Source: Cyanobacteria bacterium SBLK (GTDB taxonomy: Bacteria; Cyanobacteriota; Cyanobacteriia; Cyanobacteriales; Spirulinaceae). From it: a stretch of 64,000 nucleotides of DNA. Both the position numbers and the translations under genes were made by a program. This document shows, piece after piece, positions 16,810-26,070 of this stretch (position 1 is the first letter of the stretch; every line of letters starts with the position of its first letter). The DNA is taken from the NCBI GenBank assembly GCA_017746715.1, contig JAGHZQ010000046.1:111328-175327 (forward strand), written 5' to 3'. The notes under the pieces were generated by a model. It was not told the origin of the DNA and did no database searches. It was given only the letters and a program-made list of their open reading frames with translations.

Positions 16810-17577
16810 TTATTCAATCTCCAACTTAATCGTTAGCTTTTCGAGGTTTTCTTCTAGCCATTTTTCAAAAAGCTGATTCTTCAGTTCTCCACTGACCTCC
16901 TCTAAAGAAACAGGCAGAACTTGTTCAAGTCGAAATAAACAATAACGTCCATCGATTTCTAAGGGACCGACGATTTCTCCAGGAGTTGCTAAATCGATTG
17001 CCGTCCTCAAAAGATCGGGCATTTGTCCTTTGGGAATTGTTCCCATCATTCCATTAGCAACGCGATCGTCTGTTAAGGAATGTTCTCTGGCTAAAGATTC
17101 AAACTGGGAGCGATCGCCCAAAATTTTCTGTTTGATTTGTTCGGCTAACTCTTGATTATCAAGGATAATACGAGAGAGAATAGCGCGATCGAGCAAAGGT
17201 TTTTGCTCTTGAAAATAACTTTCTAACTTTGATTCCGAAATCTCGGTTTTGAGCTTTTCAATTTTAAATCCGAACACGATATTGGTTCTGAATTCCTCAT
17301 AAGGAATTCCATTTTTGTTTAACCAATCTTGAAATTGTTCTGGAGTCTGTAAGTTATTGTGTACGCGAAAATCCATTAAGGCTTGATCGATTTGAATGTT
17401 GCTCACTTGGATATCTTCTCGATTGTGAAGTTCTTCTTCAAGGAGATATTGCCTGACAATATCTAAAAGAGTTCGTTGATAGCCTCCAGAAGATTTCAAA
17501 TAGCGCAACGCCTGTTGAAGAGAAATACTGCGATCGTCGATCTTCAAAAAAGATGTATTTTGGATAACTTTCATCAT
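16810..17577 (-). CDS. Parvulin-type (SurA/PpiC-like) peptidyl-prolyl isomerase
   Basis: A protein of about 255 residues with a helical N-terminal SurA-like chaperone part (VRQYLLEEELHNREDIQVSN, then LMDFRVHNNLQTPEQFQDWLNKNGI). A parvulin domain follows (about 130-240), with RIILDNQELAEQIKQKI, FESLAREHSLTD, NGMMGTIPKGQMPDLLRTAID and GEIVGPLEIDGRYCLFRL. It has no signal peptide, so it probably acts in the cytosol. Similar leaderless parvulins accompany cyanobacterial peptide-export loci. The start is taken at ATG 17577 (ATGATG, preceded by AGGAAA); an upstream 25-residue extension is unlikely. It is the last gene of the minus-strand set that begins with the M50 peptidase. Confidence 0.8.
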   Translation of the reverse strand: MMKVIQNTSFLKIDDRSISLQQALRYLKSSGGYQRTLLDIVRQYLLEEELHNREDIQVSNIQIDQALMDFRVHNNLQTPEQFQDWLNKNGIPYEEFRTNIVFGFKIEKLKTEISESKLESYFQEQKPLLDRAILSRIILDNQELAEQIKQKILGDRSQFESLAREHSLTDDRVANGMMGTIPKGQMPDLLRTAIDLATPGEIVGPLEIDGRYCLFRLEQVLPVSLEEVSGELKNQLFEKWLEENLEKLTIKLEIE

Positions 17578-17682
17578 TGATATTTCCTGATGTTTGAGAA
17601 AGGACGATCGCTCGAAAAAATGGAGAGAGCGATCGTCTCGATTGATTAGCAATAGACTGAGAAACAGAAGATGCGATGTGCT

Positions 17683-20600
17683 TTAAGCAGCAGCCCCCCA
17701 AATTTCTCCTGAATGAGTGACAGAACCAGTGACTGAAGCCGATCCGGTATATCGGTTAATAGTTATTTTTTGACCGGATGCCGTATAGCCTGTCAGAATG
17801 CCATTCTCCAAAGTCAACCCATAAACATTCCGGAAACCAAGATTTCCAATGTTTTTCAAACTGCCTGTATTGACATTGAAGGAAACCAAGCGATCGCTAT
17901 AAGTTCCCCGAACAGTTGCCAAAATTTCGCTGGAGTTGTAGAAAACTAAATCTCCACTACTCGGACTTCCCAAAGAGCCAATATAAGTTGCTTGACCATT
18001 GTAAGAAGAAATGCGGAAAAGTTTGCCATTGTTACTATCTGCACCAAAAAGCTGACCGCTCGGAGAAGAAGCTAAAGCGTTAATACTCGCTCCTCCAAAA
18101 GATCCTAAATATTTGGCTGACTTTGTTGCAGTATTGACCTCATACAAACCCGAAAAAGTAGAACCGTACAGTTTTCCATTCGAGTTCGTTGCCAAATCGG
18201 TAAAGGCAGTACCTTGATAAACAAGGCGTTGGATATTTGTGGATTTATCAATTTCCCAAATTCGTCCGGCACTACTGGACACATAAACCTTTTGAGCGGG
18301 TTTGGGATCGTTGTCATAGATATTGACGTAACCACTCGTGCTGCTGCCATTGTTATAACCTGAATTGGCACGCAAGGTCACTTTCACCTGTTCGGTGCTT
18401 TCGTAGTGGGAATCGTTAATGGGTTTGATGGGAATGTAAGCCGTTGTCGAACCGGCGGGAATGTCTACATAACCATACAAACGACTGTAGTCACTGGCAT
18501 TGGTGGCTGTTCCGCTCAGGCTGTAGTAGACCCGTTGGCTGCTATTGATATTGCCACCACTACGAGTAACGCGCACTGAACCATTGTTGCCGCTTTCTGT
18601 CGCAACAGTGTCATAGTTGCTGATGCTGACAGTAGATTTGTAGTCGTTGTCATAGATATTGACGTAACCGCTCGTGCTGCTGCCATTGTTATAACTCGAA
18701 CTCGAGCGCAAAGTCAGGCGAACTTGTTCGGTGCCTTCATAGGTCGAGTCATTGATGGGACGCACGGGAATATAAACCGTGCTTTGTCCGGCAGGAATAT
18801 CTACATAGGTATTGAGTCGGCTGTAATCGCTACCGTTACCGGCCGTGCCGCTCAGACTGTAGTAAACCCGTTGCGCGTGACTGAGACTGCCGCCACTGCG
18901 AGTGATGCGGATCGAACCATTATTACCGCTTTCACTGGCATAGGTGTCAGAGTTATAAACGCTAATCGTGGGTTTCGGTCGGGGATCGTTGTCATAGATA
19001 TTGACGTAACCGCTCGTGCTGCTGCCATTGTTATAACTCGAACTCGAGCGCAGGGTCACTTTCACCTGTTCGGTGTTTTCGTAGTGGGAGTCATTAATAG
19101 GACGGATGGGAATGTAGGCTGTAGTTTGTCCGGCAGGAATGTCTACATAACCGTACAAACGACTGTAGTCGCTGGCATTAGTGGCCGTACCGCTCAAGCT
19201 GTAGTAAACCCGTTGGCTGCGACGTAGGTCTCCCCCACTGCGAGTCACCCGCACAGAACCACTATTGCCGCTTTCTGTCGCAACAGTGTCGTAATTGCTG
19301 ATATTGATGGTGGATTTGTGGTCGTTGTCGTAGATATTGACATAACCGCTCGTGCTGCTGCCGTTGTTGTAACTCGAACTCGAGCGCAGGGTCACTTTCA
19401 CCTGTTCGGTGTTTTCAAAGTGGGAGTCATTAATAGGACGGATGGGAATGTAGGCAGTGGTTTGTCCGGCAGGAATGTCTATATAACCATGCAAACGACT
19501 GTAGTCGCTACCGTTACCGGCCGTTCCGCTCAGGCTGTAGTACACTCGCTGAGCGCTACTAATGTTTCCACCGCTACGGATAACCCGTACCGAACCATTA
19601 TTGCCGCTTTCATTCGCATAAGTGTCGTGACTGTACAAGCTGACAGTAGATTTAACCGGACGGGGGTCATTATCGTAGAGCCAAACCGATCCGGCTTTAC
19701 TGCTGCTGAGATTGTAGTTACTGTTGCTGCGAAGGGTAACGGTAACAGTTTCGGGATTTTCAAAGCGGGAGTCATCAATGACATTAACGGGAAGATTCAC
19801 ACTGGTTTGACCCGCCGGAATCGTAACATAACCCGAAAGGCGACTGTAATCGCTGCCATTGGTTGCGGTGCCGCTCACCGAGTAGTAAACTGTCTCGCTG
19901 CGACTATTATTTCCGCCGCTACGAGTAATGGTAAATTGACCGGGGTTCTTGCTTTGATACCACTTGCGTTCGCTGGCGTACCAGTCCGATACGCGCAAGC
20001 TCATTGTCGATTTGGTTGTCCGAGGATCGTTGTCGTAAATCCAAGCGGTGCTGCTGGAACTGCTGCCGATGTTATAGTTACTGTTGCTCCTCAAGGTTAA
20101 TTTGACATTTTCTGTGCCTTCGTAGCGAGAATCGTCAATCACATTGATAGGAATGTCAACGCTCGTGCGACCTGCGGGAATTGTCACCGCACCGGATAAA
20201 CGACTGTAGTCGCTACCATTGCTGGCAGTGCCAGAAAGGCTATAGTAGACGGTTTCGGATTTGTTGATATTAGAACCGCCCCGAGTGATGCGGAAAGAAG
20301 CTGGATTTTTCGATTCCCACCAGCGTTTTTCTTGGGCGTACCAGTCAGAAGCACTAACATTAATTGTAGATTTGCTAGGTCCGCTTCCCAAACTTTGCAG
20401 GGCGCGATTGAGGTTGAGTCGTCCGCCGGTTACGGTTTTACCTTGAAGATCCGATACTGAATCGGTTGTCTTCATGAGGATATCTTTGATTTGGGTCGGC
20501 GTTAAGTTGGGATTCTCAGCCAAGAGAAGTGCCGCAGCCCCAGCAACATGAGGGGCAGCCATTGAAGTACCGCTCTTATAGCCATAGCGATTTCCGGGTG

Positions 20601-22734
20601 TGGTGCTCAGAATGTTGACCCCCGGAGCGCCAAGGTCTACAGTAGTGCGACCGTAGTTGGAGAAGGAAGCGAGGCGATCGTTATGGTCGGTTGCGGCAAC
20701 GGAAATAACATTGGGTGCGGTGTAGTTGGTTGGATAATAGGGTCGGGTATCGTTATTGCTCCTGTTGTTTCCGGCAGCTGCTACGAATACGGTGCCAGCA
20801 TTATGCGCTTGCAAAATTGCATCGGCAAGGGCTTTTGAGTAACCCCCTCCCCCAAAGCTGGCGTTGATAACATCGGCGCCCATTTGAGTGGCATATTTAA
20901 CGGCGCGTACGGCATCTAGGGTAGAACCGCTACCATTAGCCCCCAAAAACTTCAAGTGCATGAGGCTAACGTTGTGATTCACTCCAACTACCCCAATATT
21001 GTTGTTTCCGACAGCACCAATCGTTCCCGCAACATGAGTGCCGTGTCCGTGGTCATCCATTGGATCGCCGTCATTATTACGGAAGTCGTATCCATAGACA
21101 TCATCGACAAAACCGTTGCGATCGTCGTCAATTCCATTACCCGCAATTTCGCGAGTATTGCGCCATGTATTGGCAGCTAAGTCTTGATGTCGATAATCTC
21201 CACCCGTGTCAATAACAGCTACAACGACGGATTTACTCCCTTTTTGATGTTGCCATGCTTCAGGTGCATCAATGTCGGCATCAAAACGTCCTCCGGTTTG
21301 CCCCGTGTTGTTCAAACCCCACAGTCGATTAAAGGATGGATCGTTCGTTCCCCGAACGCCGATTTTGTAATTGAGTTCAATGTCAGCAACAGTGTCTTCA
21401 GTTGCAAGGGCTTCGCGAACTGCCAATAAATTTGTCTCGGAATCAAATTTGAGGACTTTCCACTGACTGCCGATCGCATCGGTGTTTTCCCCATCATCCA
21501 TTAAATTTTCAACGCCAGTGGCACCAAGGGCTTCAGCTAAATTTTCGATTTCTGCTTTGCTGGCATCGGCTTTAAACTTAACCAACACTTCTTCGGGATT
21601 GTACTGACGACCCGTTTCGGGATCGACAGGTAACGAATCATCGGGATTTCCCGGATTTTCGGGTTGCTCTGGATTTTCTGGCTCGGGTTCGTCTGGCAGT
21701 TCGCCAATAGGTTCGTCTGGAGCTTCCGGCTCTTCTGGAGGATCGGCAATATCGGGATCTCCTGGTTCGTCACTATCCCCATAATTGACCAATTTTTGAC
21801 CCAGATCGCTTTCGCGCCAGTCATCATCGGGATCGATTAACTCATCCATCAAAGGAGCTTCCCCTTCTGCTCCTTGGACGCGGAAGATCAAATCATTATA
21901 ATCTTGGTCGTACCACTTATGGTCGTGGCGCACGTCCTCCATAACAAATGTATCGCCATCCCCGGTCACATCGGCAATCTGTCCGAAATGGAGATTATCG
22001 TCGGGATTGGCGGTCGCTAACGAGAAAAGCGCGCCTACACTGGGATCGTCGTAAACATTCCGTACCGAATCATTGGCAACCAGCATTACTGCAAAGCGAT
22101 CGCCGGCTTCCATCTGGAAAGTCTTGACCCCTTGATAGGTTCCGGAGTTCCAATCTTTTCCTTCCCCTAAAGTGCCGTCAAATCGCGCTCCTTCTGCACT
22201 ATCGCGAATGACCACGCGACCCATTTCGGAATCGCTCAAGGCACGGCGAGCGGCTTCTTTGATAAATTCCTCAGATCCCGGTTCAAACTCATCCATCCCC
22301 TCTAAATTGAAGATGGCAACTTCTCCTTGGTATTTCCCGCCGTCAAAGAGGAAGTCAATTCCGACTTCTCCCGTTTCGCCAACGGTAAAAACTCCTGTAT
22401 CTTCGATAATCCAAGGACTAACTTCATAATCATCCGCACTAATCGAAGATTGGAGGGATGAAACATCGGGTGGAGCGACAACATCGCTGTTTTCTCCTCC
22501 TGCATCCTCTGTCATCCCATCATCAGTATTGTCCGCACTATCAATGCTATCAATAATGCTATCAATATCGATATCATCGTTGGGATCGTTGGGAGTATCG
22601 ACTAAAGCACTGGGAGTCAAAATCTCTTCCAGGACAAAAGATTGCAGGAAGCGATCGCGCTTCGATTTCTTACTTTTCTTTTCTTTGGTAGGCGTAACAA
22701 AAAGTCTTTGCAATAATTGCAATGAAAGCAACAT
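17683..22734 (-). CDS. Giant subtilisin-family (S8) serine protease with DUF4114, six Calx-beta repeats and beta-propeller-like C-terminus
   Basis: A 1683-residue multidomain exoprotein. After a basic N-terminus comes a DUF4114-like calcium-binding domain (about 115-290, with VMLVANDSVR and DQDYNDLIFRVQG). An acidic Pro/Glu linker (about 305-385) and an inhibitor-like propeptide (EEVLVKFKADASKAEIENLAE) follow. The subtilase domain carries the triad Asp509 (AVIDTGGDY), His564 (HGHGTHVAG) and Ser724 (SGTSMAAPHVAG). Six Calx-beta repeats occupy about 787-1480, and the last 200 residues form short repeats like a beta-propeller (LYGSTFSGLYEV, QLFGADSNNGKLF). No clear Sec signal peptide is visible, which suggests another export route, perhaps via the linked HlyD/M50 proteins. 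ATG at 22734 has only a weak ribosome binding site. Confidence 0.92.
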   Translation of the reverse strand: MLLSLQLLQRLFVTPTKEKKSKKSKRDRFLQSFVLEEILTPSALVDTPNDPNDDIDIDSIIDSIDSADNTDDGMTEDAGGENSDVVAPPDVSSLQSSISADDYEVSPWIIEDTGVFTVGETGEVGIDFLFDGGKYQGEVAIFNLEGMDEFEPGSEEFIKEAARRALSDSEMGRVVIRDSAEGARFDGTLGEGKDWNSGTYQGVKTFQMEAGDRFAVMLVANDSVRNVYDDPSVGALFSLATANPDDNLHFGQIADVTGDGDTFVMEDVRHDHKWYDQDYNDLIFRVQGAEGEAPLMDELIDPDDDWRESDLGQKLVNYGDSDEPGDPDIADPPEEPEAPDEPIGELPDEPEPENPEQPENPGNPDDSLPVDPETGRQYNPEEVLVKFKADASKAEIENLAEALGATGVENLMDDGENTDAIGSQWKVLKFDSETNLLAVREALATEDTVADIELNYKIGVRGTNDPSFNRLWGLNNTGQTGGRFDADIDAPEAWQHQKGSKSVVVAVIDTGGDYRHQDLAANTWRNTREIAGNGIDDDRNGFVDDVYGYDFRNNDGDPMDDHGHGTHVAGTIGAVGNNNIGVVGVNHNVSLMHLKFLGANGSGSTLDAVRAVKYATQMGADVINASFGGGGYSKALADAILQAHNAGTVFVAAAGNNRSNNDTRPYYPTNYTAPNVISVAATDHNDRLASFSNYGRTTVDLGAPGVNILSTTPGNRYGYKSGTSMAAPHVAGAAALLLAENPNLTPTQIKDILMKTTDSVSDLQGKTVTGGRLNLNRALQSLGSGPSKSTINVSASDWYAQEKRWWESKNPASFRITRGGSNINKSETVYYSLSGTASNGSDYSRLSGAVTIPAGRTSVDIPINVIDDSRYEGTENVKLTLRSNSNYNIGSSSSSTAWIYDNDPRTTKSTMSLRVSDWYASERKWYQSKNPGQFTITRSGGNNSRSETVYYSVSGTATNGSDYSRLSGYVTIPAGQTSVNLPVNVIDDSRFENPETVTVTLRSNSNYNLSSSKAGSVWLYDNDPRPVKSTVSLYSHDTYANESGNNGSVRVIRSGGNISSAQRVYYSLSGTAGNGSDYSRLHGYIDIPAGQTTAYIPIRPINDSHFENTEQVKVTLRSSSSYNNGSSTSGYVNIYDNDHKSTINISNYDTVATESGNSGSVRVTRSGGDLRRSQRVYYSLSGTATNASDYSRLYGYVDIPAGQTTAYIPIRPINDSHYENTEQVKVTLRSSSSYNNGSSTSGYVNIYDNDPRPKPTISVYNSDTYASESGNNGSIRITRSGGSLSHAQRVYYSLSGTAGNGSDYSRLNTYVDIPAGQSTVYIPVRPINDSTYEGTEQVRLTLRSSSSYNNGSSTSGYVNIYDNDYKSTVSISNYDTVATESGNNGSVRVTRSGGNINSSQRVYYSLSGTATNASDYSRLYGYVDIPAGSTTAYIPIKPINDSHYESTEQVKVTLRANSGYNNGSSTSGYVNIYDNDPKPAQKVYVSSSAGRIWEIDKSTNIQRLVYQGTAFTDLATNSNGKLYGSTFSGLYEVNTATKSAKYLGSFGGASINALASSPSGQLFGADSNNGKLFRISSYNGQATYIGSLGSPSSGDLVFYNSSEILATVRGTYSDRLVSFNVNTGSLKNIGNLGFRNVYGLTLENGILTGYTASGQKITINRYTGSASVTGSVTHSGEIWGAAA
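18296..20375 (-). repeat. Six tandem Calx-beta coding repeats, about 345 bp each
   Basis: Six consecutive units encode ESGNNGSVRVTRSGG-like starts, VYYSLSGTATNGSDYSRL, VDIPAGQTTAYIPI, TLRSSSSYNNGSSTSGY and end in IYDND. Units 3 to 6 are almost identical at DNA level (for example around 18,660, 19,010 and 19,320), while units 1 and 2, nearest the protease domain, are more divergent. This suggests recent internal duplication. Confidence 0.9.
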
Positions 22735-23075
22735 GGGTAGTTCTCTCGATCGGCTAAAGGATAAGCGAGAAAGTAATATGCTAATTTCTCACTGGCGATC
22801 GCGAGACTCTGTAGGATTGACCAGGATTGACCGGCAAATCATGAGCGCGGTTGCGTGTAAAAGACAAAATTCCGGACAATAATAAACTATTGGCTTGAAT
22901 GCGAAATAAAAATCCGACTCGTTCAAGCTAGGAAATTCAAACCATTTTTTTACACTGCTATAGCATACCCGATTATTTTTCTTCTGACAAGGTCTTTTGC
23001 AGAAGTTCTCGATTTTTTCATTTTTGTGTCACTTTGTAAAGATCCTTACTATTTCCCAGAGCGATTGCCTTGTCG
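22735..23075. promoter_or_regulatory. Intergenic region upstream of the subtilase gene
   Basis: A 341 bp non-coding stretch separates the HlyD gene from the subtilase gene on the minus strand, so the protease probably has its own promoter. It includes an exact tandem direct repeat of AGGATTGACC (22,813-22,822 and 22,823-22,832), which could be a regulator site, and an AT-rich core. No gene was found. Confidence 0.4.
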
Positions 23076-24536
23076 TTAAAAATACTGGCGCAACTGCTTC
23101 CAAATTTCCCGCCACCAAATGCGATAGCGAGGCAGGCGTTCCACTGCAATTGAAGCATCTGCCTCGGAATTGGGAGAAAGAAAGCGATCTCGATTATTAA
23201 AAGTCGCTCGCACTCGCATTAGTTGTTTTTGTCCCGATTCATCGCGATCGAATACGGGTTCAATATCTTTAATCGAACTCTCAAAAGCCGCAATTTCAAT
23301 TTCTCTCGGCTTCAATTTAACGGGTAATTCTCGCTTGCCAAAAACTTTTTTGACTAACCCTGCATCCCCTTGGGTAATTGCAATCGTCGCGACCATTTCG
23401 TCTAGATTGGCGATCGTGAGTACGGGTTTATCTTCTGTAATCTTTTGACCGATTTTTTGCGGTAAATCTGGTGTAATGACCGTTCCGGTAAGAGGGGATT
23501 TAATAATAGTATTTTGAGAATGCAGTGTTTCCAATTTCTTCACCTCTGATTCTAAGGTCTCGATAACGGGAATCAAATTCTCTACCGTGATTTTAGCGGC
23601 TGCTAGTTTTTGCCGAAGCGGTACGATATCAGCAACTTGAGAGATTAGTTCATCTTGACGTTCTTGCAAGCGTTCTTGACGATTTTCTTGCAATAATTCT
23701 AACTCCGCAGATTTAGCGCGAATTTGATGTTGAATATCTAAGGTATGCCGATCTTGTTGTTGAATTTGTGCTTGTAAGGCGACTTTTTTGGATTCTAATT
23801 CAGTGAGTTCTTTTGTTAAAGAAATACGCGAAATTGCGCCATCTTTTTGTAATTGTTGCATTGCTGTCGTATCGTATTCTTTCAAAATATTATTGATACC
23901 TTGAAATTGGCTAACTAATTTGGCGCGTTCGCTTTTAATATTCATCAATCGCGTTTCGATGGAGTTAATTTCTTGTATGATTTTTTGCATTTCTGGAGCA
24001 TTAATTCCGCGATTCAACTTAGTGCGAAAATCTTGTTCGCGACGCTTGGCGATCGCGATTTTTTGTCCTTCTCGCATGAGTTCGGCTTCGAGAACGGTAA
24101 TTTGGGTTTTCTGTGTTTCTAATTGTGCCTGTTTCTCTTGAAGTTGTGCCTTTTTTTGAGTAATTTCCGACTCTAAAGCGATCGCCTCTACATCTGCAAG
24201 CAGTTGCTCTTTTTCTACTTCTTCCCCATAGTTTACCCAAAATTGTTTTACTTTCCCCGGAAAATCGAGAAAAATGCCTCGTACTTGATTTTCTCGAGGT
24301 TCAAAATGGGCGATTCCTTTAACATAAATTGTTGCTGGAGAGAGAATATATACGCCTCCAGCAATTAAAATTAAAGCGATCGCGCCCGTGCGGAGCTTGT
24401 TGGCAGAATGGGGGATTTCCGGCGGTGGAGAAGCAGGTTCTCGAGAGGGAGAAGGATTCTTTTCCGGTTGTTTGCTAGGAATATTCGTTGGAGGAACGGC
24501 TTTAAGAGAAGGACGAGAAGAAGAAGTCATGATCAT
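23076..24536 (-). CDS. HlyD-family periplasmic adaptor (membrane fusion protein)
   Basis: A 486-residue membrane fusion protein that bridges inner and outer membrane parts of an exporter. A Pro/Ser-rich cytosolic N-terminus (1-47) is followed by one transmembrane helix (about 50-68, IALILIAGGVYIL). Next come a first barrel/lipoyl strand (GKVKQFWVNYGEEVEKEQLLADVE) and a long coiled coil of alternating K/E/Q heptads (about 118-345). The second lipoyl half is IIKSPLTGTVITPDLPQKIGQKI, and the C-terminal barrel ends in RIWWREIWKQLRQYF. The ATG lies two bases after the stop of the M50 peptidase gene, so translation is probably coupled. No ABC transporter ATPase is adjacent. Confidence 0.9.
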   Translation of the reverse strand: MIMTSSSRPSLKAVPPTNIPSKQPEKNPSPSREPASPPPEIPHSANKLRTGAIALILIAGGVYILSPATIYVKGIAHFEPRENQVRGIFLDFPGKVKQFWVNYGEEVEKEQLLADVEAIALESEITQKKAQLQEKQAQLETQKTQITVLEAELMREGQKIAIAKRREQDFRTKLNRGINAPEMQKIIQEINSIETRLMNIKSERAKLVSQFQGINNILKEYDTTAMQQLQKDGAISRISLTKELTELESKKVALQAQIQQQDRHTLDIQHQIRAKSAELELLQENRQERLQERQDELISQVADIVPLRQKLAAAKITVENLIPVIETLESEVKKLETLHSQNTIIKSPLTGTVITPDLPQKIGQKITEDKPVLTIANLDEMVATIAITQGDAGLVKKVFGKRELPVKLKPREIEIAAFESSIKDIEPVFDRDESGQKQLMRVRATFNNRDRFLSPNSEADASIAVERLPRYRIWWREIWKQLRQYF

Positions 24537-24538
24537 TA

Positions 24539-25984
24539 TTAATGAGAAGAGTGAAAGAGCTTAGAACAGAGCCAGTAAATGAGAATAATGATGAGAATAG
24601 TTTGGGTGATTTGAGGAAGATTAACCCAAAACCATTGCAAAATTTGCAAGATTAAAAAGCCAAAGATAAACCATAAGTACAGCAAACTCAGAGGTCCGTA
24701 AAGTGCCAAGATCCAACAATCTTTTTTCGTTTCTAAAATTGGCTTTCCCGTCAGTAGATTTATGTAAAGCGCGCGCGATCGCCCTCGCAAATTGAGGATT
24801 CCCGTCAATGCCATAAGAAAGTAATAGCCATCAAATTTAGCCAAAGGATTCAAGTTAACAGCGAGGGTAAAAAGTGCAGCAACGAGAAGCAAATAACCGA
24901 TCGTTTGTAAATGGCTTCCCGGAATGGCAAAATTCCAAATTGTTAAAGCGATCGCGGCGAGGGTTAGCTGTATGAGAATTCCCGCACCAATGACCAATAA
25001 GCGTTTTCCTCGCGGCAGGCGATAAGAGTCAGTCGTATTGGTATAGGCGGCAGGAAATAACATCATGAGTAACAGTCCGATTTCGGGAACGATACCGCCA
25101 AAACGTTTGAGAGTAAAAGCATGACCGAGTTCATGAATAACAACCACTAAAAGCGCGAGAATAATGAAAGGAGCAATGAGGGAATAACTGTAAAATTGCC
25201 AAAGTTTTGCTCCTGCATAAGCAATTTCTCCGCGCTGATTCCAACCAATAACCGTGCAACTGGTAAGAAAGATTGGCAAACAAAAACCCATTGTTTTCGT
25301 CCATAACCAACGCAGACGATTGCAATATCGATCCAAAAAAATATCAGGATCGAATAGAGGAATTTGCAAGTATAATAATTGCAAGGGATTGAGAGAAAAT
25401 CCTTTTTTGAGAGATGGATCGATTCCCGCTAACATTCCCGTTGCTGCAAGAATTTGTCGTTGTTGTTGCAATTCTCTTGGAGAATAATCGCAGCGATCGA
25501 CAACTGTTTCGAGAGGAAATTGTTGCAGGAGTTGGATAATTTGATAACTCTCTTGATTGAAAAAAAGATAAACTAAATTAGGGATTTCCTTCTGGAACAA
25601 ACCCCATTTAGGCGTACCGTTAGGATTTCGCAATAACCAATATCCGGCAGGATGTTCGATCCATTGCGCTTCCGGCTTTAAAGTAAGATAAGGCTGGGCG
25701 ATGTTTTCACTTAAAATTCCTTCTGCCAGCAAGCGATCGCATAACTTCTCGACAAAATCGGGAGAAATGCGAAGATATTTTTGCCGACAGCGTTTTTGAA
25801 TTTGAGTGACGCTAAACTGTCCGGTAAAATGTCTGAGGGCATAATCCTCTTCTGGAGAAAGAAGAATTTCATGAGAGGTAGATTGAGATTTAAGTAAATA
25901 GCGATCGTCCTCCTTCCGGCGCAGGAGTTGCCAATAGTCGCGCAAGTTCGGACAAAGGCGACGATCTGCAGTTCGATCGAGCAT
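24539..25984 (-). CDS. Site-2-type (M50) membrane metalloprotease with PqqD-like N-terminal region
   Basis: A 481-residue intramembrane zinc protease. The first 110 residues (LSPEEDYALRHFTGQFSVTQIQ, DFVEKLCDRLLAEGIL) resemble the winged-helix PqqD-like fold that binds peptides. Multiple membrane helices follow, with the zinc motif HELGH at 284-288 (VVVIHELGHAF) and the second motif NLNPLAKFDGYYF with Asp385. This architecture (PqqD-like plus M50) often pairs with HlyD adaptors in bacterial export or maturation loci, as here. The most likely role is cleavage or handling of an exported protein or peptide, perhaps the neighbouring subtilase; this is inference. ATG start at 25984. Confidence 0.88.
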   Translation of the reverse strand: MLDRTADRRLCPNLRDYWQLLRRKEDDRYLLKSQSTSHEILLSPEEDYALRHFTGQFSVTQIQKRCRQKYLRISPDFVEKLCDRLLAEGILSENIAQPYLTLKPEAQWIEHPAGYWLLRNPNGTPKWGLFQKEIPNLVYLFFNQESYQIIQLLQQFPLETVVDRCDYSPRELQQQRQILAATGMLAGIDPSLKKGFSLNPLQLLYLQIPLFDPDIFLDRYCNRLRWLWTKTMGFCLPIFLTSCTVIGWNQRGEIAYAGAKLWQFYSYSLIAPFIILALLVVVIHELGHAFTLKRFGGIVPEIGLLLMMLFPAAYTNTTDSYRLPRGKRLLVIGAGILIQLTLAAIALTIWNFAIPGSHLQTIGYLLLVAALFTLAVNLNPLAKFDGYYFLMALTGILNLRGRSRALYINLLTGKPILETKKDCWILALYGPLSLLYLWFIFGFLILQILQWFWVNLPQITQTILIIILIYWLCSKLFHSSH

Positions 25985-26070
25985 AAAGTAGTGAAACGTT
26001 TGGGTGACTTACTCGTCTCTGGAGAACCCTCCTACTTTTATGCACTAACTGGAGGATTATTAAGAAATCT

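Noticed and set aside
18724..20100. Long open frames on the plus strand inside the subtilase repeats (18,724-19,227 and 19,318-20,100)
   Set aside because: They are antisense to Calx-beta repeats whose protein sequence is clearly conserved; the frames stay open because the repeat unit is a multiple of three.
18296..20375. Regularly spaced repeats considered as a possible CRISPR array
   Set aside because: The unit is about 345 bp and coding; no 25-40 bp repeats with unique spacers and no cas genes were found anywhere in the window.
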